Positions 43,196 through 51,891 of a stretch of DNA of 64,000 bases are shown one piece after another; the stretch's first letter is position 1; each line of letters opens with the position of its first letter. Position numbers and translations under genes: made by a program. Source of the DNA: Flagellimonas sp. CMM7. GTDB taxonomy: Bacteria; Bacteroidota; Bacteroidia; Flavobacteriales; Flavobacteriaceae. The notes beneath the pieces are model-generated. The model searched no databases and was not told where the DNA came from. It saw only the letters and a list, made by a program, of their open reading frames with translations. Location of the stretch: assembly GCF_021390195.1 (NCBI RefSeq), contig NZ_CP090003.1:4113501-4177500 (forward strand). Direction: 5' to 3'.

Positions 43196-43216
43196 ATGCT
43201 GAAATAATTTCAGCAT
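43196..43216. promoter_or_regulatory. Perfect 21-bp palindrome between ferredoxin and acyl-CoA reductase genes
   Basis: ATGCTGAAAT, one central A, ATTTCAGCAT: arms of 10 bases, exact. It lies 18 bases upstream of the ferredoxin ATG and 50 bases before the divergent gene, in the region expected for the ferredoxin -7 element. This is the form expected of an operator for a homodimeric regulator. Confidence 0.7.
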
Positions 43217-43265
43217 GCTTACTTTTGGACAAAAATAAACCCTACTAATTTAGTGTACAAATATA

Positions 43266-44312
43266 ATGATGGCCTATACCTCTACATTGCAAGCTTTTGT
43301 TAAACTTGGAAGTTTTATTAGTGATTTTTGTGAAAACCATAATTCTTCAAATAATGAAGATTACCAAGAGTTTCTAGATGCTACAATAAGAGCAGAGCAA
43401 CAAAACAGTTGGTTTAACCAAGAAAATGTTTTATTCGCCCTTGAGCAATGGTCAATATTACTTACCAAGGAGCATTTAACAAATTGGCTTTCCCATTATA
43501 GCCTTGATAGTTCTAAAGAAACAAAAACTGTTGGCCTTGTAATGGCCGGAAACATTCCATTAGTGGGATTCCATGATTTTTTATGTGTTTTGCTATCAGG
43601 GAATAAAATCATGGCTAAGCTGTCATCAAATGATACCGTGCTTCTCCCTTTTCTTTCTAAATTTTTAATAAGTCAAGACCCCTCACTCCAAGACAAAATA
43701 CAGTTTGTTGAAGGAAAATTTGAAGATTTTGATGCGGTAATAGCAACTGGAAGTAATAATACAAGTAGATATTTTGAGTATTACTTTGGAAAAAAACCAA
43801 ATATCATAAGAAAGAACAGAAACTCTGTAGCGGTTCTATCTGGAAACGAATCAAAAGAACAACTTACGGCTTTAGGAGAGGACATTTTTAGGTACTATGG
43901 ATTGGGATGCAGAAATGTTTCAAAAATATATGTCCCAAAAGACTACAACTTTGATGAGTTTTTTAATGGTATTTTTCCTTTTAAGGATATTATACATCAA
44001 AATAAATATGCCAATAATTACGACTATAACAAAGCAGTTTATCTAATGAGTGAGTTTAAAATTTTGGACAATGGCTTTCTCATTCTAAAAGAAGATAAAA
44101 GCTTTTCATCCCCAATCGCCTCCTTATTCTATGAATATTATGATACGCTTTCAGGTCTAAAAAAAGAAATCCAAGAAAACGCAGAACATATTCAGTGTAT
44201 TGTATCTGGTGGAGTGCTAGAAGAAGAGATCAATTATGGAGCAACTCAAAAGCCAAAATTGGATGACTATGCCGATGGAGTTAACACAATGAACTTCCTT
44301 TTACAACTCTAG
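43266..44312 (+). CDS. Acyl-CoA reductase (LuxC-like) family protein
   Basis: The 348-residue product belongs to the LuxC/acyl-CoA reductase family. The NAD-binding and catalytic regions are suggested by KTVGLVMAGNIPLVGFHDFLCVLLSGNKIMAKLSSND, FDAVIATGSNNTSRYFEYYFGKKPNIIRKNRNSVAVLSG and YYGLGCRNVSKIYVP, the last with the likely catalytic Cys. An alternative start one codon later is equally good. It is followed by serC 70 bases later and divergent from a ferredoxin gene. Confidence 0.85.
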   Translation: MMAYTSTLQAFVKLGSFISDFCENHNSSNNEDYQEFLDATIRAEQQNSWFNQENVLFALEQWSILLTKEHLTNWLSHYSLDSSKETKTVGLVMAGNIPLVGFHDFLCVLLSGNKIMAKLSSNDTVLLPFLSKFLISQDPSLQDKIQFVEGKFEDFDAVIATGSNNTSRYFEYYFGKKPNIIRKNRNSVAVLSGNESKEQLTALGEDIFRYYGLGCRNVSKIYVPKDYNFDEFFNGIFPFKDIIHQNKYANNYDYNKAVYLMSEFKILDNGFLILKEDKSFSSPIASLFYEYYDTLSGLKKEIQENAEHIQCIVSGGVLEEEINYGATQKPKLDDYADGVNTMNFLLQL

Positions 44313-44382
44313 AAAATTAGATCTTTCTGAATCATTTTTGTTTCCTAGAATTTTTCGACCTTTGCCTCTTAATTTATTAAAA

Positions 44383-45447
44383 ATGAAAAAGCACAATTTT
44401 AGCGCAGGTCCTTGTATTTTGCCACAAGAAGTAATGCAGAAAGCTTCTGAAGCAGTTGTTGAACTTGATGGTATTGGACTATCCCTCATAGAAATTTCTC
44501 ACAGAAGCAAAGAGTTTGTAGCTATAATGGAGAAAGCACGCTCCTTGGCACTAGAGCTATTAGGTTTGGAAGGGAAGGGCTACCAAGCGCTATTTCTTCA
44601 AGGTGGAGCTAGCACTCAGTTTTTAATGGCTGCATATAATTTATTGGATAAAAAAGCTGGTTACATCAATACGGGCACATGGAGTTTAAAAGCCATTAAA
44701 GAAGCACGGTTATTTGGTGAAATAGCGGAGATTGCCTCTTCACAAGATCAGAACTTCAATTATATTCCAAAAGGGTATTCAATTCCTAATGACTTGGATT
44801 ATTTACATTTAACGTCCAACAATACCATTTTTGGAACACAGATAAAAAAATTCCCTAAAACAAATGTTCCTTTGGTCTGTGACATGAGTTCCGATATTTT
44901 CTCTAGACAAATGGATTTTTCTATGTTCGATTTAATTTATGCTGGAGCGCAGAAAAATATGGGTCCCGCGGGAACTACGCTAATTGTTGTTAAAGAAGAT
45001 ATTCTAGGAAAAATCTCCCGTAAAATTCCTTCAATGTTGGATTATGTGGTACATATAGGAAAGGATAGCATGTTCAATACCCCTCCTGTTTTCCCAGTTT
45101 ATGTTTCCATGCTCACGATGCAATGGTTGAAAGATTTGGGTGGAATAGCTGCTATAGAAGAAATTAATGAAAGAAAAGCAAATCTTATCTATTCTGAAAT
45201 AGAACTGAATCCAGTTTTCTCTGGTTATGCTGCCAAGGAAGATCGCTCCATTATGAATGCCACATTCAATATCACTGATGACTCACTCAAAGAAATATTC
45301 GATGAAAAATGCAAGGAGGCAGGAATCAATGGTATCAATGGTCATAGGTCTGTTGGGGGTTATAGAGCCTCAATGTACAACGCGCTTCCTCTTGAAAGTG
45401 TAGGTGTTCTTGTAGATATAATGAGTGATTTAGAAAAGAAAGGATAA
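44383..45447 (+). CDS. serC: Phosphoserine aminotransferase
   Basis: SerC is the PLP enzyme that makes phosphoserine from 3-phosphohydroxypyruvate. The start MKKHNFSAGPCILPQEV is chosen because it aligns with the family N-terminus; a longer reading adds 15 codons without conservation. The product of 354 residues shows HRSKEF, LFLQGGASTQF, the PLP-Lys in YAGAQKNMGPAG, and the C-terminal GHRSVGGYRASMYNALP. It starts 5 bases before the serA-like gene ends up in line, forming a serine synthesis operon. Confidence 0.96.
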   Translation: MKKHNFSAGPCILPQEVMQKASEAVVELDGIGLSLIEISHRSKEFVAIMEKARSLALELLGLEGKGYQALFLQGGASTQFLMAAYNLLDKKAGYINTGTWSLKAIKEARLFGEIAEIASSQDQNFNYIPKGYSIPNDLDYLHLTSNNTIFGTQIKKFPKTNVPLVCDMSSDIFSRQMDFSMFDLIYAGAQKNMGPAGTTLIVVKEDILGKISRKIPSMLDYVVHIGKDSMFNTPPVFPVYVSMLTMQWLKDLGGIAAIEEINERKANLIYSEIELNPVFSGYAAKEDRSIMNATFNITDDSLKEIFDEKCKEAGINGINGHRSVGGYRASMYNALPLESVGVLVDIMSDLEKKG

Positions 45448-45452
45448 GTTCA

Positions 45453-46406
45453 ATGAGTAAGATTTTAGCAAACGACGGAATAGCTCAAACTGGAATCAAC
45501 TTGCTTGAAAAAGAAGGCTTTGAGGTCATTACAACAACAGTTGCGCAAGAACAATTGTCCAATTATATTAATGATAACAACATTAGTTGTCTGTTAGTAA
45601 GAAGTGCCACAGAAGCAAGAAAATCATTAATTGATTCTTGCCCAAGTTTAAAGCTTATTGGTCGTGGTGGAGTTGGTATGGATAATATTGATGTGGAATA
45701 TGCCAAATCCAAAGGAGTTCATGTTATAAACACCCCTGCCGCGTCTTCAGAGTCTGTTGCAGAATTGGTTTTTGCACATTTATTCGGAGGTATTCGGTTT
45801 TTGTATGATTCAAATCGAAATATGCCGTTAGATGGAGATAGCAAATTTAAACAGCTTAAAAAGAGCTACGCCGGTGGCACAGAGTTACGAGGAAAGACCT
45901 TAGGTTTAATCGGATTCGGAAGAATTGGTCAAGCAACAGCTAAAATGGCATTAGGTTTAGGAATGAAAGTGTTGTTTAATGACAAATTTGTTCCCAAAGC
46001 AACTATACAAATTCCTTTTTTTGATGGGCAGTCCATAAAATTTGAGCTGGAAAATAGCCCTATGGAAGAGGTTCTTAAAAACTCCGATTTTATAAGCGTC
46101 CATGTTCCCGCACAGAAAACCTACGTTCTTGGTGAAAAAGAATTCGGAATGATGAAAGCTGGTGTGGGAGTAATCAATGCCTCTCGAGGAGGGGTTTTAG
46201 ATGAAGTTGCATTGGTTGATGCCCTAGAATCTGAAAAAATAGCCTTTGCTGGTTTAGACGTTTTTGAATCTGAACCAAATCCAGAAATACGGATATTAAT
46301 GCACCCTAAAATATCCTTGACTCCCCATATAGGAGCTGCTACCAAAGAAGCGCAACAGCGCATAGGCACAGAGCTTGCAATGCAAATTATCGAATTACTT
46401 AAATAA
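45453..46406 (+). CDS. serA: D-3-phosphoglycerate dehydrogenase-like D-2-hydroxyacid dehydrogenase
   Basis: The 317-residue product has the D-2-hydroxyacid dehydrogenase signature: substrate segment LIGRGGVGMDNIDV, Rossmann loop LGLIGFGRIGQATAKMALGLG (about 147-167), the catalytic Arg region INASRGGVLDEVALVDAL, Glu in FESEP and the final His in LTPHIGAATKEAQ. It lacks the C-terminal ACT domain of long SerA forms. Placement 5 bases after serC supports a role in serine synthesis. Confidence 0.92.
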   Translation: MSKILANDGIAQTGINLLEKEGFEVITTTVAQEQLSNYINDNNISCLLVRSATEARKSLIDSCPSLKLIGRGGVGMDNIDVEYAKSKGVHVINTPAASSESVAELVFAHLFGGIRFLYDSNRNMPLDGDSKFKQLKKSYAGGTELRGKTLGLIGFGRIGQATAKMALGLGMKVLFNDKFVPKATIQIPFFDGQSIKFELENSPMEEVLKNSDFISVHVPAQKTYVLGEKEFGMMKAGVGVINASRGGVLDEVALVDALESEKIAFAGLDVFESEPNPEIRILMHPKISLTPHIGAATKEAQQRIGTELAMQIIELLK

Positions 46407-46475
46407 GTTCATTTTTAACCCGTTAGGTAAAACGTTCTTTTTTGTACATTGTCACTCTAAACTAAACACTATAAA

Positions 46476-47117
46476 ATGTCAGGATTATTAGATTTATTGA
46501 ATAGCCCAATGGGTAAACAATTGATTAGCGGTGTAGCCGGTCAAACTGGGCAACCCGAAAACAAAACAGCAGATGTTCTAAGTATGGCAATGCCTCTTTT
46601 AATGGGTGCCATGAAAAAGAATGCATCTACTCCTGGAGGTGCGCAAGGTTTAATGAGTGCATTATCATCAAAACACGACGGTAGTATATTGGATAACCTT
46701 GGAGGTCTTTTTGGAGGTGGTGTTGATCAAGGGGTTATGGATGATGGAGCAGGAATATTAGGACATGTTTTTGGTTCTAAACAACCACAAGTGGAAAATG
46801 CCTTGAGTAGTAAATCAGGAATTGATGCTGGCTCAATTTCACAAATACTGAAAATTGCAGCCCCTATTTTATTGGGTTACCTGGGTAAGCAGACCAAACA
46901 ACAAAATGTAAGCAGTCCGGATGCATTAAGCGGTCTTTTAGGAGGTCTTATGGGAGGTGGCAGTACAGCCAATAAACAACAATCCCTAATTGAAAGCTTT
47001 TTAGATTCAGATGGAGATGGCAGTGTAATAGATGATCTAGCTGGAATGGTATTGAACAGCGGCGGTCAAAAAAAGAGCGGACTTGGAGGTCTTTTAGGAG
47101 GTCTTTTTGGAAAATAA
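46476..47117 (+). CDS. DUF937 domain-containing protein
   Basis: The 213-residue product is rich in Gly, Leu and Ser, with MSGLLDLLNSPMGKQLISGVAGQTGQPENKTADVLSMAMPLLMGAMKKNAS at the N-terminus and Gly-rich blocks (LGGLFGGGVD, LSGLLGGLMGGG, LGGLLGGLFGK). This fits DUF937 (YidB-like) proteins, which occur widely without an assigned function. There is no signal peptide, and the protein ends with a glycine-leucine tail. A strong terminator follows. Confidence 0.85.
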   Translation: MSGLLDLLNSPMGKQLISGVAGQTGQPENKTADVLSMAMPLLMGAMKKNASTPGGAQGLMSALSSKHDGSILDNLGGLFGGGVDQGVMDDGAGILGHVFGSKQPQVENALSSKSGIDAGSISQILKIAAPILLGYLGKQTKQQNVSSPDALSGLLGGLMGGGSTANKQQSLIESFLDSDGDGSVIDDLAGMVLNSGGQKKSGLGGLLGGLFGK

Positions 47118-47144
47118 ACACCTATCTTAACTTTATTTAACAAG

Positions 47145-47173
47145 GCCATTTAGACATCTAAATGGCTTTTTTT
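47145..47173 (+). terminator. Rho-independent terminator after the DUF937 gene
   Basis: GCCATTTAGA, two bases, TCTAAATGGC is a perfect 10-bp hairpin followed by seven T. It lies 28 bases after the stop and precedes the start of the lipoprotein gene at 47187. Confidence 0.9.
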
Positions 47174-47186
47174 GTATTTTAATGAT

Positions 47187-47645
47187 ATGAAAAAGAACAT
47201 TTTAAATAAATTTATTGCACTCTTGTTGGTGTCGGGATTATTTGCCTCCTGTACTACCCAAAAAGAAGCATTGGACATTTCAACCAAAGAGCAAGAAGTT
47301 TTTAATTCCAAAGCGGAAGAAAAAGTTGAGATAAAGAATGAAGAGACAGAGTACGAGATCATCATTATTGAACCAGGGTTTTATACGTGGTTACAAAGTA
47401 TAGCAAGACCTGAAGGGTATTACTCTCAACACTTTTTAGAAAACAGAAATAACCTAATGGTGATCAATTGGAACCAAAGGGTCCTACAACCACAGCGCTT
47501 CAACCCAAATTTGTACGAACTTCAAATAGATTACAATCCAGGTATTGATTATGGGTATGAGGTGAACTATAAATTGTACAACTATTTCATTTATTTTCAG
47601 CGTAAATACAACCAACGCTTGGGTCCTTTTATTCCTAGGATTTAA
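47187..47645 (+). CDS. Lipoprotein of the DUF6146 type
   Basis: The start is MKKNILNKFIALLLVSGLFASC, so the lipobox is LFASC (Cys at about 22); the longer reading starts with TTG. After an acidic linker of about 45 residues (EKVEIKNEETEYEIIIIEPG), the mature protein of about 110 residues has FYTWLQSIARPEGYYSQHFLENRNNLMVINWNQRVLQPQRFNPNLYELQIDYN, a pattern I know from DUF6146 proteins in flavobacteria. Function unknown. It is followed closely by a DUF6787-like gene. Confidence 0.8.
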   Translation: MKKNILNKFIALLLVSGLFASCTTQKEALDISTKEQEVFNSKAEEKVEIKNEETEYEIIIIEPGFYTWLQSIARPEGYYSQHFLENRNNLMVINWNQRVLQPQRFNPNLYELQIDYNPGIDYGYEVNYKLYNYFIYFQRKYNQRLGPFIPRI

Positions 47646-47675
47646 TGTATTATTTTTGCCATCGAAATTCTGTCG

Positions 47676-47978
47676 ATGGAAAAGTTAAAAAAACGTTGGG
47701 GTATAGAATCCAACTTCCAAATAGTAGTTATTTTTATTGTTTTTGCCATTACAGGTAGTTGCTCAGCAAAACTAGCTGCTCCTGCCGCTGACTTGATTGG
47801 CCTGGATAAAGAACAACTTTCTGGTTGGATCTATTGGCCTATTAGAATATTGTTGATCTTCCCCATTTATCAGGTTTTATTGGTTTTCTTTGGGTGGTTG
47901 TTTGGTCAATTTCGGTTCTTTTGGAACTTTGAAAAGAAAATGTTGAAACGTATGGGATTGGGCTTTTTGTTTGATTAA
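47676..47978 (+). CDS. Small membrane protein of the DUF6787 type
   Basis: The 100-residue product has two membrane segments (about 15-38 and 55-79). It begins MEKLKKRWGIESNFQIVVIF, a typical start of the DUF6787 family, and ends FWNFEKKMLKRMGLGFLFD. The downstream neighbourhood changes to TonB-linked genes. Function unknown. Confidence 0.78.
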   Translation: MEKLKKRWGIESNFQIVVIFIVFAITGSCSAKLAAPAADLIGLDKEQLSGWIYWPIRILLIFPIYQVLLVFFGWLFGQFRFFWNFEKKMLKRMGLGFLFD

Positions 47979-48017
47979 TTATGTTTTCCTTAACACTACA
48001 GAAACCAACAAATTATA

Positions 48018-48025
48018 TAGATTTG
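48018..48025 (+). promoter_or_regulatory. Probable promoter -7 element of the TonB/ABC locus
   Basis: TAGATTTG matches TAnnTTTG, 7 bases before the ATG of the first miniprotein. The -33 element is not clear, and the resulting leader would be extremely short. Confidence 0.4.
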
Positions 48026-48032
48026 CTCCATA

Positions 48033-48332
48033 ATGAAGGATTTTAGAAAAATTCTGGGCCTTTTCATATTTGTTTCCTTGATGTTTGTCAAGGTGTCAGC
48101 ACTGCATGTGTATGCTCACCAAGACGGCGACCAAGAAAAAATTGAGAATTGCAAGATTTGTGATTTGGCAGTCGAGAACCAGAACATGGAACTCAATCAA
48201 GTTTCAAATCCCGAAGCTTTTCATTCTACATTTCTTAATTCAATAGATAATAATTTTTACTACATAAGTCTTAGTATTGAAAAAGACTTTTCTTATTATC
48301 TGTTTTCCAGGCCCCCTCCTTACTTTAGTTAA
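48033..48332 (+). CDS. CxxC miniprotein upstream of a TonB-dependent receptor
   Basis: The 99-residue product has one hydrophobic N-terminal segment (about 7-24), then HVYAHQDGDQEKIENCKICDLAVENQNMEL with two His and a CKIC motif, and ends YYLFSRPPPYFS. The same plan (N-terminal hydrophobic segment, HxxxH-like, CxLC, C-terminal R-G-P-P or RPP) is seen in the miniprotein at 51452-51811. These small periplasmic metal-binding-like proteins accompany TonB receptors in flavobacteria. Family identity is not established. Confidence 0.75.
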   Translation: MKDFRKILGLFIFVSLMFVKVSALHVYAHQDGDQEKIENCKICDLAVENQNMELNQVSNPEAFHSTFLNSIDNNFYYISLSIEKDFSYYLFSRPPPYFS

Positions 48333-48395
48333 CAGGCCAACGCATTCCGTCTTTCCATAACGGACCATCTCTTTTATTAATTTATTTTGTTCTGA

Positions 48396-50795
48396 ATGAA
48401 AATAAACATTTTCATTACTCTGTTTCTATTTATTTCCCTTTACGGGTTTTCTCAAGATTGCAGTGATATCCTTACTGGTCAAGTTATAGACTATCATAAC
48501 AAAACACCACTTGAAAATGCTAGTATTCTAATAATAGAAAATCAAAAAATCGTGAAAACCGACAATAAGGGAAAATTCCAACTTCCAAATCTATGCCCAG
48601 GTGTTTACGAATTGGAAATTTCTCATCCGGAGTGCACTACCACTTTTATTAAAGTAGAGGTTGATGGTATAGCATGGATTGATGTAAAATTGGAGCATCA
48701 CTTAGAAGAACTTGAAGAAGTAAAGGTGATTGGCGATGCTATTGCCCAAAAAACCAATTCTGCTCTGGAAGAATCATTAAAACTTAAAACACTTGAACAA
48801 TACAGTTCTGGGAGTTTAGGAGATGCTTTAAAAGAATTAACAGGTGTTTCATCTTTAAATACAGGAGCTAATATCGTAAAACCTGCAATTCATGGTCTTA
48901 ATGGTAGTAGGGTCTTGATACTGAACGATGGCGTAAGAATGCAGGATATGGAATGGGGAGATGAACATGCTCCTAATATAGATATCAATGCAACTGGGTC
49001 CATTTCCGTAATCAAAGGTGCTTCTGCCCTTTTGTATGGAGGTGATGCTATTGGCGGTGTTATTGTAATGGAGCAGGCAAGAATTCCTGCTAAGGATACT
49101 TTATACGGCAAAACCATTGTAAATGGGGTTTCAAACGGTAGAGGCGGAAATGTTACTACAGAGCTTATTAAAGCATTTGAGAATGGATGGTATCTACGAG
49201 GGCAAGGTTCATATAAACGATTGGGAGATCATGAAGCTCCAGATTACATCCTCTCCAATACGGGAGTTCAAGAAATTGGAGCTTCTCTTCAATTGGGGAA
49301 ACAGTTGTTTACTTGGGGATGGGATGCAAAGTATTCCTATTACAACTCTGAAATTGCTGTACTAAGAGCTTCACATATAGGCAATGTTGATGATTTAATA
49401 CGGGGTATCAATAATGGTGCACCTGAGATAGTCAGACCTTTTACGTACGATATTCAAAATCCTAGACAAGAAGTAACCCATCACTTAGGAAAACTTAAGT
49501 TCTACAAACGTTTTGAAGGTCTTGGCAAATGGAATGCCCAATATGACTATCAAAACAACAGACGGTTCGAGTTTGACGTGCGAAGAGGCGAACGTGACAA
49601 CCAAGCATCCATAGACTTAGAATTGACTACACATACTTTTTCAACTGATTTAAAATTGGATTCCAAAGAATTATATGAACTTCAGTTTGGCGTTTTAGGT
49701 AGATTTCAGGAAAACTTTGCCAACCCTGCCACGGGTGTAAGAAGATTGATACCCGATTATGAAAAGTTTGATTTTGGAGCTTTTATTACGGGAGAATATC
49801 AGTTAACTGATAAAGTTCTCGTTGATGCAGGTCTACGTTATGATTTTAATCGTATTGATGCCAAAAAGTTTTACCAAACGTCCAGATGGGAAGAACGCGG
49901 TTATGATCAAGAGTTTCAAGACTTGATTACTGATGATTTGGGAACACAATTGCTTACCAATCCTGTATTTGATTATCATAACTTCTCAACCACATTTGGT
50001 GCTCAGTATACTGAAAATAATGGCTCTACAGTTAGAATTAATTATGCGCTATCGCAAAGGGCGCCCAATCCTTCAGAGTTGTTTAGTGATGGTTTACATC
50101 ACTCCGCAGCACGTATAGAACTGGGTGATCTTCGTATTAAAAGTGAGACCTCCCATAAAATCTCAACATCATATCAAAAAGATTTCAATACCTGGGGATT
50201 TACACTAGAGCCCTATGCTAATTTCATTAAAGATTTTATTCTTTTAGAGCCAACTAGTGTAGAGTTTACTATTAGGGGTGCTTTTCCAGTTTGGGAATAT
50301 AGACAGACAAACGCAAGATTGTTAGGAGTTGATGTAGCGGCTTATATGGATTGGACCGGTAATTGGAGAACGGATCATCAATTTTCTTTAGTTAAAGGAA
50401 TAGATACTGAAAATAGCAGTGCATTGATCAATATACCAGCTGCAAATTTTAGAAACAAACTAACTTTTGTAAAGCCAGAATGGAACAACTTTGAGTTTAG
50501 CCTTGAAAGTCAGTATGTATTTGAACAAAATGAGTACCCAGAAAACATTACTGTATTCTCCCCTGAGCAGCAACAGGAAGTGTTGTTAGAAATAAATACA
50601 CCTCCGGAAGCATACCATCTGTTAGGTATTAGCTCAAAAATGGAGTTTCCGTTTAAAAACAACTTAAAGCTTACAACTGGATTAACAGTTAGTAATCTGT
50701 TAGATACAAATTATAGAGATTACCTAAATCGGCAACGTTTTTTTGCGGATGATCTAGGTAGAAATATCATTTTACAATTAAAACTCAATTATTAA
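48396..50795 (+). CDS. TonB-dependent receptor (metal-type candidate)
   Basis: The 799-residue product has a signal peptide (ending near 19), a carboxypeptidase-regulatory-like domain (about 24-105), a TonB plug domain (about 130-230) and a 22-strand beta-barrel ending RNIILQLKLNY with the terminal aromatic residue. The plug includes GSRVLILNDGVRMQDMEWGDEHAPNIDINATGSI and LLYGGDAIGGVIV, similar to metal receptors of the ZnuD type. It imports a scarce ligand through the outer membrane. Adjacent CxxC miniproteins and an ABC system support a metal or cofactor role. Confidence 0.88.
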   Translation: MKINIFITLFLFISLYGFSQDCSDILTGQVIDYHNKTPLENASILIIENQKIVKTDNKGKFQLPNLCPGVYELEISHPECTTTFIKVEVDGIAWIDVKLEHHLEELEEVKVIGDAIAQKTNSALEESLKLKTLEQYSSGSLGDALKELTGVSSLNTGANIVKPAIHGLNGSRVLILNDGVRMQDMEWGDEHAPNIDINATGSISVIKGASALLYGGDAIGGVIVMEQARIPAKDTLYGKTIVNGVSNGRGGNVTTELIKAFENGWYLRGQGSYKRLGDHEAPDYILSNTGVQEIGASLQLGKQLFTWGWDAKYSYYNSEIAVLRASHIGNVDDLIRGINNGAPEIVRPFTYDIQNPRQEVTHHLGKLKFYKRFEGLGKWNAQYDYQNNRRFEFDVRRGERDNQASIDLELTTHTFSTDLKLDSKELYELQFGVLGRFQENFANPATGVRRLIPDYEKFDFGAFITGEYQLTDKVLVDAGLRYDFNRIDAKKFYQTSRWEERGYDQEFQDLITDDLGTQLLTNPVFDYHNFSTTFGAQYTENNGSTVRINYALSQRAPNPSELFSDGLHHSAARIELGDLRIKSETSHKISTSYQKDFNTWGFTLEPYANFIKDFILLEPTSVEFTIRGAFPVWEYRQTNARLLGVDVAAYMDWTGNWRTDHQFSLVKGIDTENSSALINIPAANFRNKLTFVKPEWNNFEFSLESQYVFEQNEYPENITVFSPEQQQEVLLEINTPPEAYHLLGISSKMEFPFKNNLKLTTGLTVSNLLDTNYRDYLNRQRFFADDLGRNIILQLKLNY

Positions 50796-50816
50796 ATCAA
50801 ATTTAAATTAAAGACT

Positions 50817-51410
50817 ATGAAAACTATTAAATTATTATCACTAGCAGTATTAGCCGGAACTTTATTTGTAAGCTGTTCCAGCGATGACAATGATCCAGAT
50901 CCAGTGAATGAAGAAGAGACCATAACAACTATGACAGCGACCATGGTACCACAAGGTGGAGGAACAACCATTACGTTACAATCGCAAGACTTAGATGGGG
51001 ATGGACCCAATGCTCCTACGATAACCGTATCTGGCAGCTTGGCTGAAAACACCGTTTATGACGGGACTGTTGTACTGCTTAATGAAACAGAAACACCTGC
51101 CGAGAATGTTAATGAAGAAATTGAAGGAGAAGCGGCTGAACATCAGTTTTTCTTTGTAGCTGGAGGCGGTCTAAACGCAACCTCTGCCTATGCAGATGAC
51201 GAATCTGATTATGTTTCAGATGAGACGGGTGAAAACTTCACAACCACCAATCCCGTTGGTATTTCGTTTACAATTACTACAACTGACGCCAGTACAGGAA
51301 CTTTGGCAATTACGTTAAGACATGAGCCTAAAAAACCTAATGATGGAACTTTGGCAGACGCAGGTGGAGAAACCGATATTACGCAAACCTTTGATCTTGT
51401 TATAGAATAA
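50817..51410 (+). CDS. Lipoprotein partner of the TonB receptor
   Basis: The 197-residue product has a lipoprotein signal with the lipobox LFVSC (Cys at about 20), followed by SSDDNDPDPVNEEE and a beta-rich, acidic domain with DLDGDGPNAPTITVSG and AEHQFFFVAGGGLNATSAYADDESD. Lipoproteins of this kind commonly follow the receptor in flavobacterial uptake loci and are sometimes annotated as a type 1 periplasmic binding fold protein. It starts 21 bases after the receptor stop. Asp and His residues could bind cations, but this is inference. Confidence 0.8.
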   Translation: MKTIKLLSLAVLAGTLFVSCSSDDNDPDPVNEEETITTMTATMVPQGGGTTITLQSQDLDGDGPNAPTITVSGSLAENTVYDGTVVLLNETETPAENVNEEIEGEAAEHQFFFVAGGGLNATSAYADDESDYVSDETGENFTTTNPVGISFTITTTDASTGTLAITLRHEPKKPNDGTLADAGGETDITQTFDLVIE

Positions 51411-51451
51411 ATACATATTCAAAAATTGTTCTTTACGAAACAATTGATGTT

Positions 51452-51811
51452 TTGAAAACAAAAAACGGACATATTTGGCGGAGTTCTTTATTGACAGGCA
51501 TTTTGCTTTTTCAATTGAGCTTCGCCATTGTTCATCTCTTAACATCACATATATTCCACCCTATAAGTGAAGTCGATTTTAGTAATGAAACGATTTCTGA
51601 AACTGAATACAACTGTAGCCTCTGTGCTAAACTGAATATTAAGCCAGCAACATTGCCTTTGGTTTCGGAAGTTGTCTTCACCACCCTATTTTTTTCTTCT
51701 GTATTTGCATTTAAGAATATTAGCATCTCCACTGTTAGTGCAGATTTTAAGTATTTAAGAGGTCCACCTTTTAAACACTTAAAATCATCATCGATTTGGG
51801 CATTTTATTAG
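51452..51811 (+). CDS. Second CxxC miniprotein of the TonB locus
   Basis: The 119-residue product begins at TTG 51452, because an ATG in another frame stops at once and no in-frame ATG is near. A hydrophobic N-terminal segment (about 11-28) is followed by HLLTSHIFHP and NCSLCAKLNI, then a second hydrophobic stretch and LRGPPFKHLKSSSIWAFY. The plan repeats that of the miniprotein at 48033-48332, with similar His and CxxC elements, so the two are probably paralogues. Function unknown. Confidence 0.7.
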   Translation: MKTKNGHIWRSSLLTGILLFQLSFAIVHLLTSHIFHPISEVDFSNETISETEYNCSLCAKLNIKPATLPLVSEVVFTTLFFSSVFAFKNISISTVSADFKYLRGPPFKHLKSSSIWAFY

Positions 51812-51891
51812 AAAAATGTCTAGTTATCTATACTTCTAAATCAATTCTGGTTTTGAAGCTTCCTTACCATATCAATCTTAAATAAACTTTT

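Noticed and set aside
46680..47110. Repeated GGAGGTCTTTTAGGAGGTCTT-like units that look like a tandem repeat or CRISPR-like array
   Set aside because: They are in frame in the DUF937 gene and encode Gly-Leu-rich blocks (GGLLGGLFG), with no spacers of constant length. The repetition is explained by protein composition.
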